Assembly: GCA_037439425.1 (NCBI GenBank)
Contig: JBBIWA010000002.1
Location: 62,001-126,000 of the forward strand
Source of the DNA: JBBIWA01 sp037439425
GTDB lineage: Bacteria; Acidobacteriota; Blastocatellia; RBC074
Reading direction: 5' to 3'
Length of the DNA stretch: 64,000 nucleotides
The notes under the pieces are model-generated. The model was not told where the DNA came from, did not search any database, and saw only the letters and a program-made list of their open reading frames with translations. Shown here one piece after another: positions 33,250 through 41,766 of the stretch; position 1 is the stretch's first letter; every line of letters starts with the position of its first letter. Both the position numbers and the translations under genes were made by a program.

Positions 33250-36231
33250 ATGAGACCAGAAACCAAACACCATCTTGCTTACATCATCTTCACCGCTACG
33301 GTTGGGATTCTGCTGTTGCTCAATTGGCTCGGCCTTTTCACCAGCATCTTTGGGGTTGATACGGCGATCCTGCTGGCACTCTTTGGCGGCTACAAGATCT
33401 ACTACAATGCGATCTCAGCGCTTTTTGAGAAGCGCATCTCAGCTGATCTGGCGATTGTCCTGGCTATCGGCGCGGCGCTCGCTATTGGAGAGTACGTCGC
33501 CGCTGCAGAAGCCGTCTTCATTATGCTGATCGGTGAGGGGCTGGAAGAGTTCGCTGCTCGCCGCACGCGCGCTGCTATTGAGGGGCTGATCAAACTGGCA
33601 CCCAGGACGGCGCGCATCAGAATCGCGAGCGCGGACCTGATCGAGGAGCAGGAAGTCTCGATTGAAGATGTCAAGGAGAAAGATATCGTCATCGTGCGTC
33701 CGGGCGAGCGCATTCCGGTAGATGGCAAGATCATCAAAGGGCGCTCTTCGATCAATGAGGCTCCGATCACCGGCGAATCGCTCCCGGCTGACAAAGGGCC
33801 AGGGGAGATGGTTTTCGCCGGGACGATCAACACACTCGGCTCGCTCGAGATTGAAGCCACTCGCGTCGGGGAAGATACTACGCTGGCCCAAATCATCTCG
33901 CTTGTCGAAGCGGCGGAAGAGAAGCGCGCGCCCGCGGTGCGACTGGCCGATCGCTATGCCAAATTCTTCCTACCTGCGATTCTCATTGCTGCTGCGCTCA
34001 CACTCTATTTCACTGGCGAGTGGGTGCGCGCAGTCGCGGTCTTGCTGGTTGCCTGTCCCTGCGCTTTGATTCTGGCGACTCCCGCGGCGGTGGTGGCCGG
34101 CATCGGGCGATTGGCGCGCGAGGGCGTGCTGGTTAAAAGCGGCCTCAGTCTGGAGACGGTTGCACGCGTTGATTGCTTCGCCTTCGACAAGACCGGCACG
34201 CTCACCGAAGGCAATCCCACCATCACCCGGATCACGCCACTCGATTCCCATTCTGAAGATGAGCTGCTTCAGATAGCTGCTCTGGCTGAACAGAGCTCAG
34301 AGCACGCAATCGCGCGCCTGATCGTCCGACAGGCGCAGCTTCGCGGATTGCCGATAGGCGTGGCCGAAGAGTTCGAGGTGGACCCTGGACTGGGCGTGGC
34401 CGCGCGCGCCAATGGCAATCGCATCCTGATCGGCAACCGCCGCTTGATGGAAGCTGAAAAGATCAGCATCAGTGAGGCGGTCGAGACTGAGCTGGCAGCG
34501 CTTGAAAGAGCCGGCGAAAGCGTCGTGCTCATCGCCGCAGGCGGCGCGGTTCAAGGACTTATTAGCATTCAGGATCGTCCGCGCGCAGAAGCGAAAGAGA
34601 CGCTCAAACAGCTCAAAGCCTCTGGCATCAAGCGCACAGTGCTGCTTACCGGAGATCGCGAAACCGTGGCGCTCAACATTGGCCGCCGCGTGGGCGTGGA
34701 TGAAGTTCATGCCGAACTGCTGCCGCCAGCGAAGGTCGAGCTGATCGGCCAACTGCAACGAAGCGGCCAGCGAGTGGCGATGGTCGGCGATGGCATCAAC
34801 GATGCTCCAGCGCTGGCGGCAGCCGATGTTGGGATTGCGATGGGTTTGGCCGGCACTGACCTCACGATTGAAGAGGCTGACATCGTGTTGATGAATGACC
34901 GGCTCGATCGGCTTCCACTGCTCGTCAAGCTCAGTCGCGCTACGCTGGCGATCATCAGTCAAAACATCCTGGTCTTCGCACTGGCCGTTAACATCACCGC
35001 CGTGCTGGCAGCATCGTTTGGCCTTCTGGGCCCGGTTACCGCTGCGGCCACGCATCAAGTGGCTGCTTTGCTCGTGGTGCTCAATTCGCTGCGGCTGCTC
35101 GTTTATGGAAAAGTCAGCAGCAGCCGATGGGTAAGCCGAGCCAAGACGCTAGTGCGAACAACCACTGAAACGGCCCGTGAATATGCCAGCGCGGTTGATC
35201 TCAGCCAGGTGCGCAACTGGATCGTTGAGCATCGTCTCCCCCTCGCCCGCCGGATTGTGGCTGCGCTTTTGCTGTTATATCTGCTTTCAGGCATTTACCT
35301 CATCGGCCCCAATGAGGTGGGACTGGTGAGAAGGTTCGGGCGCAAAATATTGCCTGTGCGTGGGCCGGGAATTCATTACCACTTGCCCTGGCCGATAGAG
35401 CAGCTCACCAGACTCAAACCGCATCAGATTCAGGTCGCCGAGATCGGCTTTCGCACTGTGGGGCAGGCGGCTCAAGCTGAACCCGCAGCTTACGAATGGA
35501 ACATTCAGCATCGGACAGGGCGCTATGAAAAGAAGCAGGAAGAGGCCTTGATGCTCACTGGGGATGAGAACCTGATCGAGGTCAATGCTGTGGTGCAGTA
35601 CACTGTCGGCGCGCCCGACGACTATCTCTTTTCTACCACCAGCTCGGCGGATCTGGTTCAGGTAAGCTCCGAGTCTGCCCTGCGATCGTTGGTCGGCAGC
35701 ACGAGTCTCGATCAGATTTTGACCACTGGCCGGCAAGAGCTCGAGCGCCAGGCGCAGGAGTTGATTCAGAGCAGTCTGGACCTTTATCGCAGCGGGGTGA
35801 GAGTGGTCGCCGTGCAACTGCAGGATGTGCACCCTTCAGTTGCGGTCGTGGATGCCTTTCGCAATGTCTCCGCTGCCTTTGAAGAAAAAGTCAAACTGAT
35901 CAACGAAGCCGAGAGCTATCGCAACGAGCAACTGGCCCTGGCGCGCGGTCAGGCTTTAGCCAGATTAGCCGAAGCAGCCTGCTACACCACCGACCGCGCT
36001 AATCGCGCTGCGGGCGATGCCGAACGCTTCAAGCAAGCGGCTATCGCTTTCAAACGTGCGCCGCACCTCACCGAGACGCGCCTGTACCTGGAAACGATAG
36101 AGCAGGTCTTAGCGGGCAGAAAGAAGCTGATCATAGATGGCTCGAAATTCGGGCGGCGACAGATGCTCTTCATCGATCCGAAAGGCGTGCCGCTGGATCT
36201 CGGCGCGGCGACGCCGAATGAGAAACGCTAA
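33250..36231 (+). CDS. P1B-type ATPase fused to an HflK-like SPFH (band 7) domain
   Basis: A 993-residue integral membrane protein. Residues 1-620 are a complete P1B-type (heavy-metal) ATPase: TGES at 174-177, CPC at 269-271 in the ion-channel helix, DKTGT with Asp313 as phosphorylation site, and GDGIND at 513-518. The N-terminus has no CxxC metal-binding domain. The usual HP motif in the nucleotide domain reads EHA (residues 351-353). After a basic linker, residues 660-690 hold another membrane helix (AALLLLYLLSGIYLIGPNEV). Residues 690-870 then form an SPFH domain with RFGRKILPVRGPGIHYHLPW, followed by a coiled coil (875-950). The SPFH part closely resembles the HflK-like protein 1.5 kb downstream. 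The gene starts an operon with hflC, hflK-like and a small anchored protein. The ion is unknown. Start 33250 has only a weak ribosome site. Confidence 0.95.
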   Translation: MRPETKHHLAYIIFTATVGILLLLNWLGLFTSIFGVDTAILLALFGGYKIYYNAISALFEKRISADLAIVLAIGAALAIGEYVAAAEAVFIMLIGEGLEEFAARRTRAAIEGLIKLAPRTARIRIASADLIEEQEVSIEDVKEKDIVIVRPGERIPVDGKIIKGRSSINEAPITGESLPADKGPGEMVFAGTINTLGSLEIEATRVGEDTTLAQIISLVEAAEEKRAPAVRLADRYAKFFLPAILIAAALTLYFTGEWVRAVAVLLVACPCALILATPAAVVAGIGRLAREGVLVKSGLSLETVARVDCFAFDKTGTLTEGNPTITRITPLDSHSEDELLQIAALAEQSSEHAIARLIVRQAQLRGLPIGVAEEFEVDPGLGVAARANGNRILIGNRRLMEAEKISISEAVETELAALERAGESVVLIAAGGAVQGLISIQDRPRAEAKETLKQLKASGIKRTVLLTGDRETVALNIGRRVGVDEVHAELLPPAKVELIGQLQRSGQRVAMVGDGINDAPALAAADVGIAMGLAGTDLTIEEADIVLMNDRLDRLPLLVKLSRATLAIISQNILVFALAVNITAVLAASFGLLGPVTAAATHQVAALLVVLNSLRLLVYGKVSSSRWVSRAKTLVRTTTETAREYASAVDLSQVRNWIVEHRLPLARRIVAALLLLYLLSGIYLIGPNEVGLVRRFGRKILPVRGPGIHYHLPWPIEQLTRLKPHQIQVAEIGFRTVGQAAQAEPAAYEWNIQHRTGRYEKKQEEALMLTGDENLIEVNAVVQYTVGAPDDYLFSTTSSADLVQVSSESALRSLVGSTSLDQILTTGRQELERQAQELIQSSLDLYRSGVRVVAVQLQDVHPSVAVVDAFRNVSAAFEEKVKLINEAESYRNEQLALARGQALARLAEAACYTTDRANRAAGDAERFKQAAIAFKRAPHLTETRLYLETIEQVLAGRKKLIIDGSKFGRRQMLFIDPKGVPLDLGAATPNEKR

Positions 36232-36419
36232 GGTTCAACCGCGAAGGTCACGAAGAACACAAAAATTATCTTCCTCTCTTAGTGATGTTGCGTACCACTT
36301 GTGGTGCATGTTGCTCAGGAGTCTTTCAGGTCGCTACAGCGACGCCCTGAGAAAAGGGTGTCCAGAAAACTAGGGCCAACTAATTGCTTGGCCCGACCTG
36401 TTCCGCAAGAGGAAGATAG

Positions 36420-36660
36420 GCACGCAAGGATGCGTGCGTACCCAGGAATTTTCTAAGCCTGGGTACGCACGCTTCTAGCGTGCTCGCTCTGCGGTAATGG
36501 CTTGCTTGACGAAGATAGGCACGCAAGGATGCGTGCGCTCCCAGGAATTTTCTAAGCCTGGGTACGCACGCTTCTAGCGCGCTCAGGCTGAAGATAACGG
36601 CTCACTTTATGGAAATAAGCACGCAAGGATGCGTGCGTACCCAGGGATTTTCCGCAGGAG
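36420..36660. repeat. Three copies of a palindromic repeat element (about 100-bp spacing)
   Basis: Copies begin at 36420, 36519 and 36619 with GCACGCAAGGATGCGTGC. In copy 1 a perfect 15-bp hairpin (36432-36446 with 36458-36472) follows, then a terminal GCACGCTTCTAGCGTGC. Copy 2 carries a few mismatches in the stem. Copy 3 is cut short after the CCAGGGATTTTC segment. They fill the gap between the ATPase-SPFH gene and hflC and share their layout with the element at 19219-19318. Confidence 0.88.
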
Positions 36661-36751
36661 TCGTTTATGTCGTCCCGGACGACGCCCTGAAAGCGACGAA
36701 AATCAATTGCAGGCGGGACGAGCGGCGTACCCAGGACTTTCGGAGGAGCAG

Positions 36752-37639
36752 ATGAGAACTGAAACGAGAAGGGCTCTGGTCGTAGCTGCTTTATTATTCC
36801 TGGCGCTCCTGGTGGTGGGGAGGACATTTTTCACAGTGGACGAAACAGAGCATGCCATCGTCACTGAGTTCGGCCGGCCGGTGCGAACGATCTCGTCAGC
36901 CGGGCTGAATGTGAAGTGGCCGTGGCAAAGTCTGCTGGTATTTGAAAAGCGCTTGATGGTTTACAATCCCCGCCCTTCGGAGTTTCTGACCAGAGACAAA
37001 AAGAACATTGTTGCCGACAACTATATCTGCTGGCGCATCCGTGATCCGCAGAAGTTCTTACAAACGGTCAATGATCTGACCGGCGCTGAGATGCGTTTGC
37101 ACGACACGGTCTGGGCCGAGGTGGCCGCGGCTTTAGGCAAGACAGAGCTAGCCGCGCTCGTTTCCAGCGAACCTGAAAAAGTGCGTCTTCAGGAGGTGAT
37201 GCAAACGGTCACTGCCCGGTCGCGCGCAGTTGCGCTTGAGCGTTATGGGATTGAGATTATTGATGTGCGGATGAAGCGGCTGAACTTGCCATCGCAAAAT
37301 CAGGAGAGCGTCTATGCGCGGATGCGCGCCGAGCGCGAACGGATCGCCAAGCAGTACCGTGCTGAAGGTGAAGCTGAAGCCTTGAGGATCCGTGCGGAAG
37401 CGGATAAAGAGAAAGCCCGTATCCTTTCGGAAGCTTATCGCGAAGCCGAGCGCATTCGCGGCGACGGCGATGCCGAGTCTACGCGCATCTATGCCGAAGC
37501 TTACTCGCGCGATCCGAGATTCTATAAGTTGGTGCGCACGCTCGAAGCCTACAAGAAGGTGATTGATCCGAACACCACGGCGATTCTTTCCTCTGACTCT
37601 GAGTTGTTGCGCTTGTTAACTCAAGGGAAAGCCAAGTGA
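36752..37639 (+). CDS. hflC: SPFH-domain protein, HflC type
   Basis: A 295-residue membrane protein of the HflC type. A single N-terminal helix (LVVAALLFLALLVVGRTFF) is followed by the SPFH domain: ETEHAIVTEFGRPVRTISSA, KRLMVYNPRPSEFLTRDKKN and YGIEIIDVRMKRLNLPSQNQ. A long charged coiled coil comes next (ERIAKQYRAEGEAEALRIRA and on). In bacteria HflC and HflK form a large cage around the FtsH protease and control access to it. GGAGGAG upstream fixes the ATG at 36752. The stop overlaps a possible GTG start of the next gene. The context with a P-type ATPase fused to SPFH suggests a special complex rather than the general HflKC. Confidence 0.92.
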   Translation: MRTETRRALVVAALLFLALLVVGRTFFTVDETEHAIVTEFGRPVRTISSAGLNVKWPWQSLLVFEKRLMVYNPRPSEFLTRDKKNIVADNYICWRIRDPQKFLQTVNDLTGAEMRLHDTVWAEVAAALGKTELAALVSSEPEKVRLQEVMQTVTARSRAVALERYGIEIIDVRMKRLNLPSQNQESVYARMRAERERIAKQYRAEGEAEALRIRAEADKEKARILSEAYREAERIRGDGDAESTRIYAEAYSRDPRFYKLVRTLEAYKKVIDPNTTAILSSDSELLRLLTQGKAK

Positions 37640-37650
37640 GAGAGGGTAAG

Positions 37651-38622
37651 ATGAAAAGGTGGTGGTCGCACATTCAGCAGCTCCTGGTCAGCTATCAGTC
37701 TCTCCGGCCTCGGGCTGCCCTCCGCCATCGGTGGTGGGTAGTGCTCCTCCTGCTATACCTGCTTTCCGGTATCTACTTCGTGGCGCCCGAACAGCAGGCG
37801 GTCGTGTTACGCTTTGGCCGTGTAGCCGGGCCGCCGCTTGCTCCGGGCCTCCACTATCATCTGCCCTTCCCGATCGAGCGCATCGTTAAATTGAAAGTCC
37901 TCGAAACCAAGCGGCTCACTGTTGGCATTGAGATGCCCGATCAATTTCTGGGCCGGGATGCAAGAGGGACTCCGACGCAGTATCTGACCGGGGATCAGAA
38001 CATCATCAACTTGCAGATGGCGGTGCAGTTTAACATCAAAGACGCGGCCGCTTATCTGTTCCGGGCGCAGGATGTCGCTCAACTGGTTGCGCGCGCGGTT
38101 GAGGCTGCCTTCACTCAAACCGTCGCTGGCTACAACGTTGACAGTCTGCTGACAACGGGCAAGGTGGAAGTACAAAACGCTACCTGGCAGGAGTCACAGC
38201 AGATTCTGGATCTTTATCACAGCGGTGTTGCGCTCCATGCGATTAACATTGAGACTGTCGCTCCACCAGCTGAAGTGGCCGACGCTTTTCGAGAAGTCGC
38301 CAGCGCGCGCGCCGACCGTGAGCGCATCATCAATGAAGCCCATGGCTATGCCAACGATGCTCTGGCCAAAGCACGCGGAGAAGCCAGCAAACTGCTCAGC
38401 GAAGCCACAAGTTATCGCCAGCAGCGCATCAACGAAGCGCAGGGTGAGGCAGCGCGTTTTGAAAAGCTCATCGCTGAATACAGCAAGGCCAAAGATATCA
38501 CGGAGAGACGACTCTACCTGGAGACGATGGAGGAGGTCCTGCCACGCATCAAGAAGGTGATTATTGACTCCCATGGGCCGAAGAGCTTGATCGAGCTCGG
38601 CCTGATCAGACCAAGCCCGTAG
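37651..38622 (+). CDS. hflK: SPFH-domain protein, HflK type
   Basis: A 323-residue membrane protein, starting at the ATG at 37651 with AGAGGG just upstream; an overlapping GTG at 37636 is possible. A single helix (WWVVLLLLYLLSGIYFVAPE) is followed by the SPFH domain with VVLRFGRVAGPPLAPGLHYH and LPFPIERIVKLK, then TQYLTGDQNIINLQMAVQF and DLYHSGVALHAINIETVAPP. The C-terminal coiled coil ends ERRLYLETMEEVLPRIKKVI. The block from the helix to the end is clearly paralogous to residues 669-962 of the ATPase-SPFH fusion; both share LLLLYLLSGIY, PGxHYHLP and RRLYLET. This suggests the fusion arose by duplication of hflK next to the ATPase gene. Confidence 0.92.
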   Translation: MKRWWSHIQQLLVSYQSLRPRAALRHRWWVVLLLLYLLSGIYFVAPEQQAVVLRFGRVAGPPLAPGLHYHLPFPIERIVKLKVLETKRLTVGIEMPDQFLGRDARGTPTQYLTGDQNIINLQMAVQFNIKDAAAYLFRAQDVAQLVARAVEAAFTQTVAGYNVDSLLTTGKVEVQNATWQESQQILDLYHSGVALHAINIETVAPPAEVADAFREVASARADRERIINEAHGYANDALAKARGEASKLLSEATSYRQQRINEAQGEAARFEKLIAEYSKAKDITERRLYLETMEEVLPRIKKVIIDSHGPKSLIELGLIRPSP

Positions 38623-38624
38623 TT

Positions 38625-39113
38625 ATGAAAAAGCTTCTGCCTACCATTGTGACAACGTTGCTGATTGTGGTGAGTGGGGTCTATCTGGCACAGCGCTCTC
38701 GAAGCATCAACTCCGAGTCAGCAACCAATCCTGAAGATGTGATCTGGCGGATGATGGATGCAGCGCGCGAAGGCAATAGCGAAGCCTATCTGGATTGCTT
38801 CAGCGGCGCGCTCAGACAAAACCTGGAGAGGACTGCTGCCGAGATGGGCAACCAACGCTTCAGAGAGTATCTGAGACGGTTGAATGATCAGATTGTGGGC
38901 CTGGCCACTTCAGACCTGGAGCGACTTGGTGAGACAGAGGCTCGCCTGAACGTAGAGTTCGTCTATCGCGGTAAGACCGAAACACAAAAACATCATTTCA
39001 GATTGGTTGACGGAAGCTGGAAGATAGAGCAAATTGATAGCGCTGCGGCGCGTCAAAACGTGATCCCTTACGGCACGGAGGTGGATCAGGAAGAAGACCG
39101 CAGGGATCGGTAG
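38625..39113 (+). CDS. Small membrane-anchored protein with an NTF2-like domain
   Basis: A 162-residue protein starting two bases after the hflK stop, so it is in the same operon. An N-terminal anchor (LLPTIVTTLLIVVSGVYLA) places the rest outside the cytoplasm. The domain runs through PEDVIWRMMDAAREGNSEAY, then LRQNLERTAAEMG and RLNVEFVYRGKTETQKHHF, ending with VDGSWKIEQID. This is the pattern of SnoaL/NTF2-like or DUF4878-type domains, which often act as binding modules. It may be a subunit of the SPFH-ATPase assembly. No catalytic residues are obvious. Confidence 0.8.
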   Translation: MKKLLPTIVTTLLIVVSGVYLAQRSRSINSESATNPEDVIWRMMDAAREGNSEAYLDCFSGALRQNLERTAAEMGNQRFREYLRRLNDQIVGLATSDLERLGETEARLNVEFVYRGKTETQKHHFRLVDGSWKIEQIDSAAARQNVIPYGTEVDQEEDRRDR

Positions 39114-39159
39114 CGAGACGGTCAACTCTTTACGAAACGAGAAGAGGAAAGGAAGAACA

Positions 39160-39927
39160 ATGAAGATTGAAGGGAAAGTAGCACTCATCACGGGTGGAGC
39201 ATCCGGACTGGGAGCCGCGTCTGTCAGAATGATCACCCAAGCTGGCGGGCGCGCGGTCATTGTAGACTTGAACGAGGAGTTGGGGCAGGCATTAGCTCAG
39301 GAACTCGGCCAAGCAACTTGTTTTGTTAAGGCCGATGTGAGCGATGCCGGCGAAGGCGAAGTAGCAGTCAAAACAGCGACGGAGAAGTTTGGCCGTCTCG
39401 ATATTGCAGTCAACTGCGCGGGTATCGGTTCCGCCAGCCGGATCCTCACCAAAGAAGGCCCTGTCAGTCTTGATTGGTTCACCAAGGTGATCAATGTAAA
39501 TCTCGTGGGCACATTCAATATCATTCGCCTGGCAGCGGCAGCGATGGCAGGCAACGAACCTAACGAAGAGGGCGAGCGCGGCGTGATCATCAACACCGCC
39601 TCAATCGCGGCCTTCGATGGGCAGATTGGACAGGCTGCCTATTCAGCCTCGAAGGGAGGAATTGTCGGGATGACGCTGCCCATAGCGCGCGATCTGGCCA
39701 GACACGGGATTCGCGTGATGACGATTGCGCCGGGGATCTTCGATACGCCGCTGCTCGGCCAATTGCCACAGCAGATTCGCGCCGCCTTGTGCGAGTCAAT
39801 TCCCTTCCCCTCGCGGCTCGGTCGCCCAGAAGAATACGCGCAGCTTGCTCGTCACATTATTGAAAATACCATGCTCAACGGCGAAGTGATTCGCCTGGAT
39901 GGAGCGCTCCGCATGGCTCCGAAGTAG
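39160..39927 (+). CDS. SDR family short-chain dehydrogenase (3-hydroxyacyl-CoA dehydrogenase type 2-like)
   Basis: A 255-residue cytoplasmic NAD(P)-dependent oxidoreductase. The cofactor motif TGGASGLG is at residues 11-18; NCAG is at 85-88. The catalytic residues are Ser148, Tyr161 and Lys165 (YSASK). The pattern GVIINTASIAAFDGQIGQAA, then GGIVGMTLPIARDLARHGIR and VMTIAPGIFDTPLL, is close to the HSD17B10-type 3-hydroxyacyl-CoA dehydrogenases, which act in beta-oxidation-like steps. AGGAAAGGAAG upstream supports the ATG. It lies 46 bases after the preceding gene and may be co-transcribed, but a functional link to the SPFH genes is not evident. Confidence 0.93.
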   Translation: MKIEGKVALITGGASGLGAASVRMITQAGGRAVIVDLNEELGQALAQELGQATCFVKADVSDAGEGEVAVKTATEKFGRLDIAVNCAGIGSASRILTKEGPVSLDWFTKVINVNLVGTFNIIRLAAAAMAGNEPNEEGERGVIINTASIAAFDGQIGQAAYSASKGGIVGMTLPIARDLARHGIRVMTIAPGIFDTPLLGQLPQQIRAALCESIPFPSRLGRPEEYAQLARHIIENTMLNGEVIRLDGALRMAPK

Positions 39928-40064
39928 TAGGTGACGCTCTCGGCAAGCATCGCCCTGACTTCAGGAAGCCAAACTAACTGACTACTGCCAAGCTGAAGGG
40001 GCTATATTGTGTGGTGTGAGGAATATGTCTTTAACTCCCTCGAAGATCCAAAAGATAAGCTAAC

Positions 40065-41720
40065 CTATCCGATCTTCACGCCGATGCTCTCTAAAAAGCC
40101 GGTCGGCTTTTCGCCGCCGATGAGTGCAAAGACAAAGTCATTTTTGATGCGCGCTTTCTCTGGTGCTGTCTTCGGATCGCGCTCGCGGGCGTCCATCAAA
40201 ATCAATTCAGTCTCGGTGATCTCTTTTACCGTGGTGCGGAAGTAGGCCTTGATCCGCCCTTCATCAATGCACTCGTAGACCATCATCTTATTGCCCAGCT
40301 TGAGGTCGCTTTTGAAATCACTGCGAATCACCAGTGTCACGACGTTATCGCGCCAGCCTACAATCTTCGTGCCATCGGCCGAGCGGTAGGCAGCTAAGTC
40401 TATAGCCGCTTCAACGGCTGAATTCCCTGCCCCGATCACCGCGAGATGTTTGCCGCGATAAGCATTCGGATCCACCAATCTGTATTTGGTCTTCTCCTCT
40501 TCGTAAGGCGGCGGGATTACTGCTACGTACTTCGTCCCGCACTCGTGGCAGAACTTGTTTTCTCCTTCACGCCTGGTCCCACACCGAGTGCAGAAAGCGG
40601 GCAAGACCGCTTGCGTAGGAGTAACTTTGATCTTGAGGTCTTCGCCCGGCACGCGGAGCTTCATCGGTGCCCCGCGATTGCCAATCGCGATCACCACGCG
40701 GCGTGCTTTGTACTGAAAGCGCTGCTTGCTCCTTTCCTGCTCGGTCTCCACGATGAAGACCCCCCCTTCTCGCTTGACTCTTTTGCAAGCTTCGTACTCG
40801 TTGATTTGGAGATTGAGTGAGCTGACCGTTTCCATCCAGGATTTGATCATCTCCTCTTTCGTCGCGCCCGGACCGGCGAGCGCAATGCCGCCCTTGGTCT
40901 CGAGCGTTTCCGGTTTGAAGAAGACGTACTTGCCCGCCGGATAGGTCTGCTGAATGGTAGCGACCACTTGATCCTGCTCAATGGCGATGTACTTCAAGCC
41001 ACGCTGTCGAGCCACTGCGGTGGCCGAGAGACCTGCCGGGCCAATGCCGATGATGGCGACATCATACTCAGCCGCGCCGTTAGGTCTTTCTCGCGCCAGC
41101 TCTTCACAAATGTAATCTATCACCGCGCCACCTTCATTGATCGCGTTTTTGATCAGCGGGACTCCTGAGACATCGCCGATCAGATAAAGGCCAGGAACGT
41201 CAGTCATAAATCTCTGATCGCGTCTGGGCACTTTGCGCTCGGCGATCTTTTTGGTGGTGTTGACGACGATGCAGGATTTCGGGTTGGTCGGGCATTCGAC
41301 CTGACAACTGGTGTCCTCCATGCACTGCTCGACTGCTACGGTCGTCGCGATCCCGTTGACAATCGCCAGCACATCGTGCGGGCAGGCTTCGACGCAAGCG
41401 TGACACCCGATGCAAGTCTGCGGATTGATCACTGGATGCGGGTAGGCTGGTCCTTCTGGATCAACGATAGGAAAAGGCGCTTCGGCGGCCTCAGCCCTAA
41501 AACTCTTTCCTGCTTCCTCAACAGCGGCCAGCACGCGCTGGCGCCGTCCGACCGTGTCAAGCCTGATCCCAACGAAGCCGAGCAGCATTATGAAGACTAT
41601 CAACCCCCCCCAGCCAAACCACGGCACAGCACCATAGCTCGCTGGTCGTGGCGCCGCCAGAGCAGCACCTAGTAGAAGCATCAGCATCAGTCCGGTGATG
41701 ATCAACTGTGATCTTCTCAT
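40065..41720 (-). CDS. Membrane-anchored 4Fe-4S ferredoxin fused to a permuted thioredoxin-reductase-like flavoprotein
   Basis: A 551-residue protein with two N-terminal helices (LIITGLMLMLLLGAALA and GGLIVFIMLLGFVGI). Residues 103-150 are a dicluster ferredoxin: CIGCHACVEACP and CMEDTSCQVECP-TNPKSC. Residues 171-205 (FMTDVPGLYLIGDVSGVPLI...) match the segment that normally ends thioredoxin reductases. The FAD-binding GIGPAG comes only after it, at 225-230. A zinc ribbon (CTRC at 377-380 and CHEC at 391-394) is inserted before the NADP-binding GAGNSA (430-435), and the protein ends at FALIGGEKPTGFLESIGV. The order is that of a circularly permuted TrxR/YpdA-like oxidoreductase. It may pass electrons between NAD(P)H and ferredoxin or a membrane partner. 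Confidence 0.85.
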   Translation of the reverse strand: MRRSQLIITGLMLMLLLGAALAAPRPASYGAVPWFGWGGLIVFIMLLGFVGIRLDTVGRRQRVLAAVEEAGKSFRAEAAEAPFPIVDPEGPAYPHPVINPQTCIGCHACVEACPHDVLAIVNGIATTVAVEQCMEDTSCQVECPTNPKSCIVVNTTKKIAERKVPRRDQRFMTDVPGLYLIGDVSGVPLIKNAINEGGAVIDYICEELARERPNGAAEYDVAIIGIGPAGLSATAVARQRGLKYIAIEQDQVVATIQQTYPAGKYVFFKPETLETKGGIALAGPGATKEEMIKSWMETVSSLNLQINEYEACKRVKREGGVFIVETEQERSKQRFQYKARRVVIAIGNRGAPMKLRVPGEDLKIKVTPTQAVLPAFCTRCGTRREGENKFCHECGTKYVAVIPPPYEEEKTKYRLVDPNAYRGKHLAVIGAGNSAVEAAIDLAAYRSADGTKIVGWRDNVVTLVIRSDFKSDLKLGNKMMVYECIDEGRIKAYFRTTVKEITETELILMDARERDPKTAPEKARIKNDFVFALIGGEKPTGFLESIGVKIG

Positions 41721-41766
41721 CGCAGCTTACCTCGCCTGGGGCTTCTGCTTAAAACCGCTGTGGTAG

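Noticed and set aside
33402..33896. Long antisense frames over the ATPase-SPFH gene (also 34297-35058)
   Set aside because: They are opposite a strongly conserved coding sequence and lack any family feature; codon bias on the plus strand explains them.
37636..38622. GTG start overlapping the hflC stop for the HflK-like gene
   Set aside because: Possible, but the ATG at 37651 has AGAGGG just upstream and leaves the full helix and SPFH domain; the GTG was therefore not used, though it cannot be excluded.
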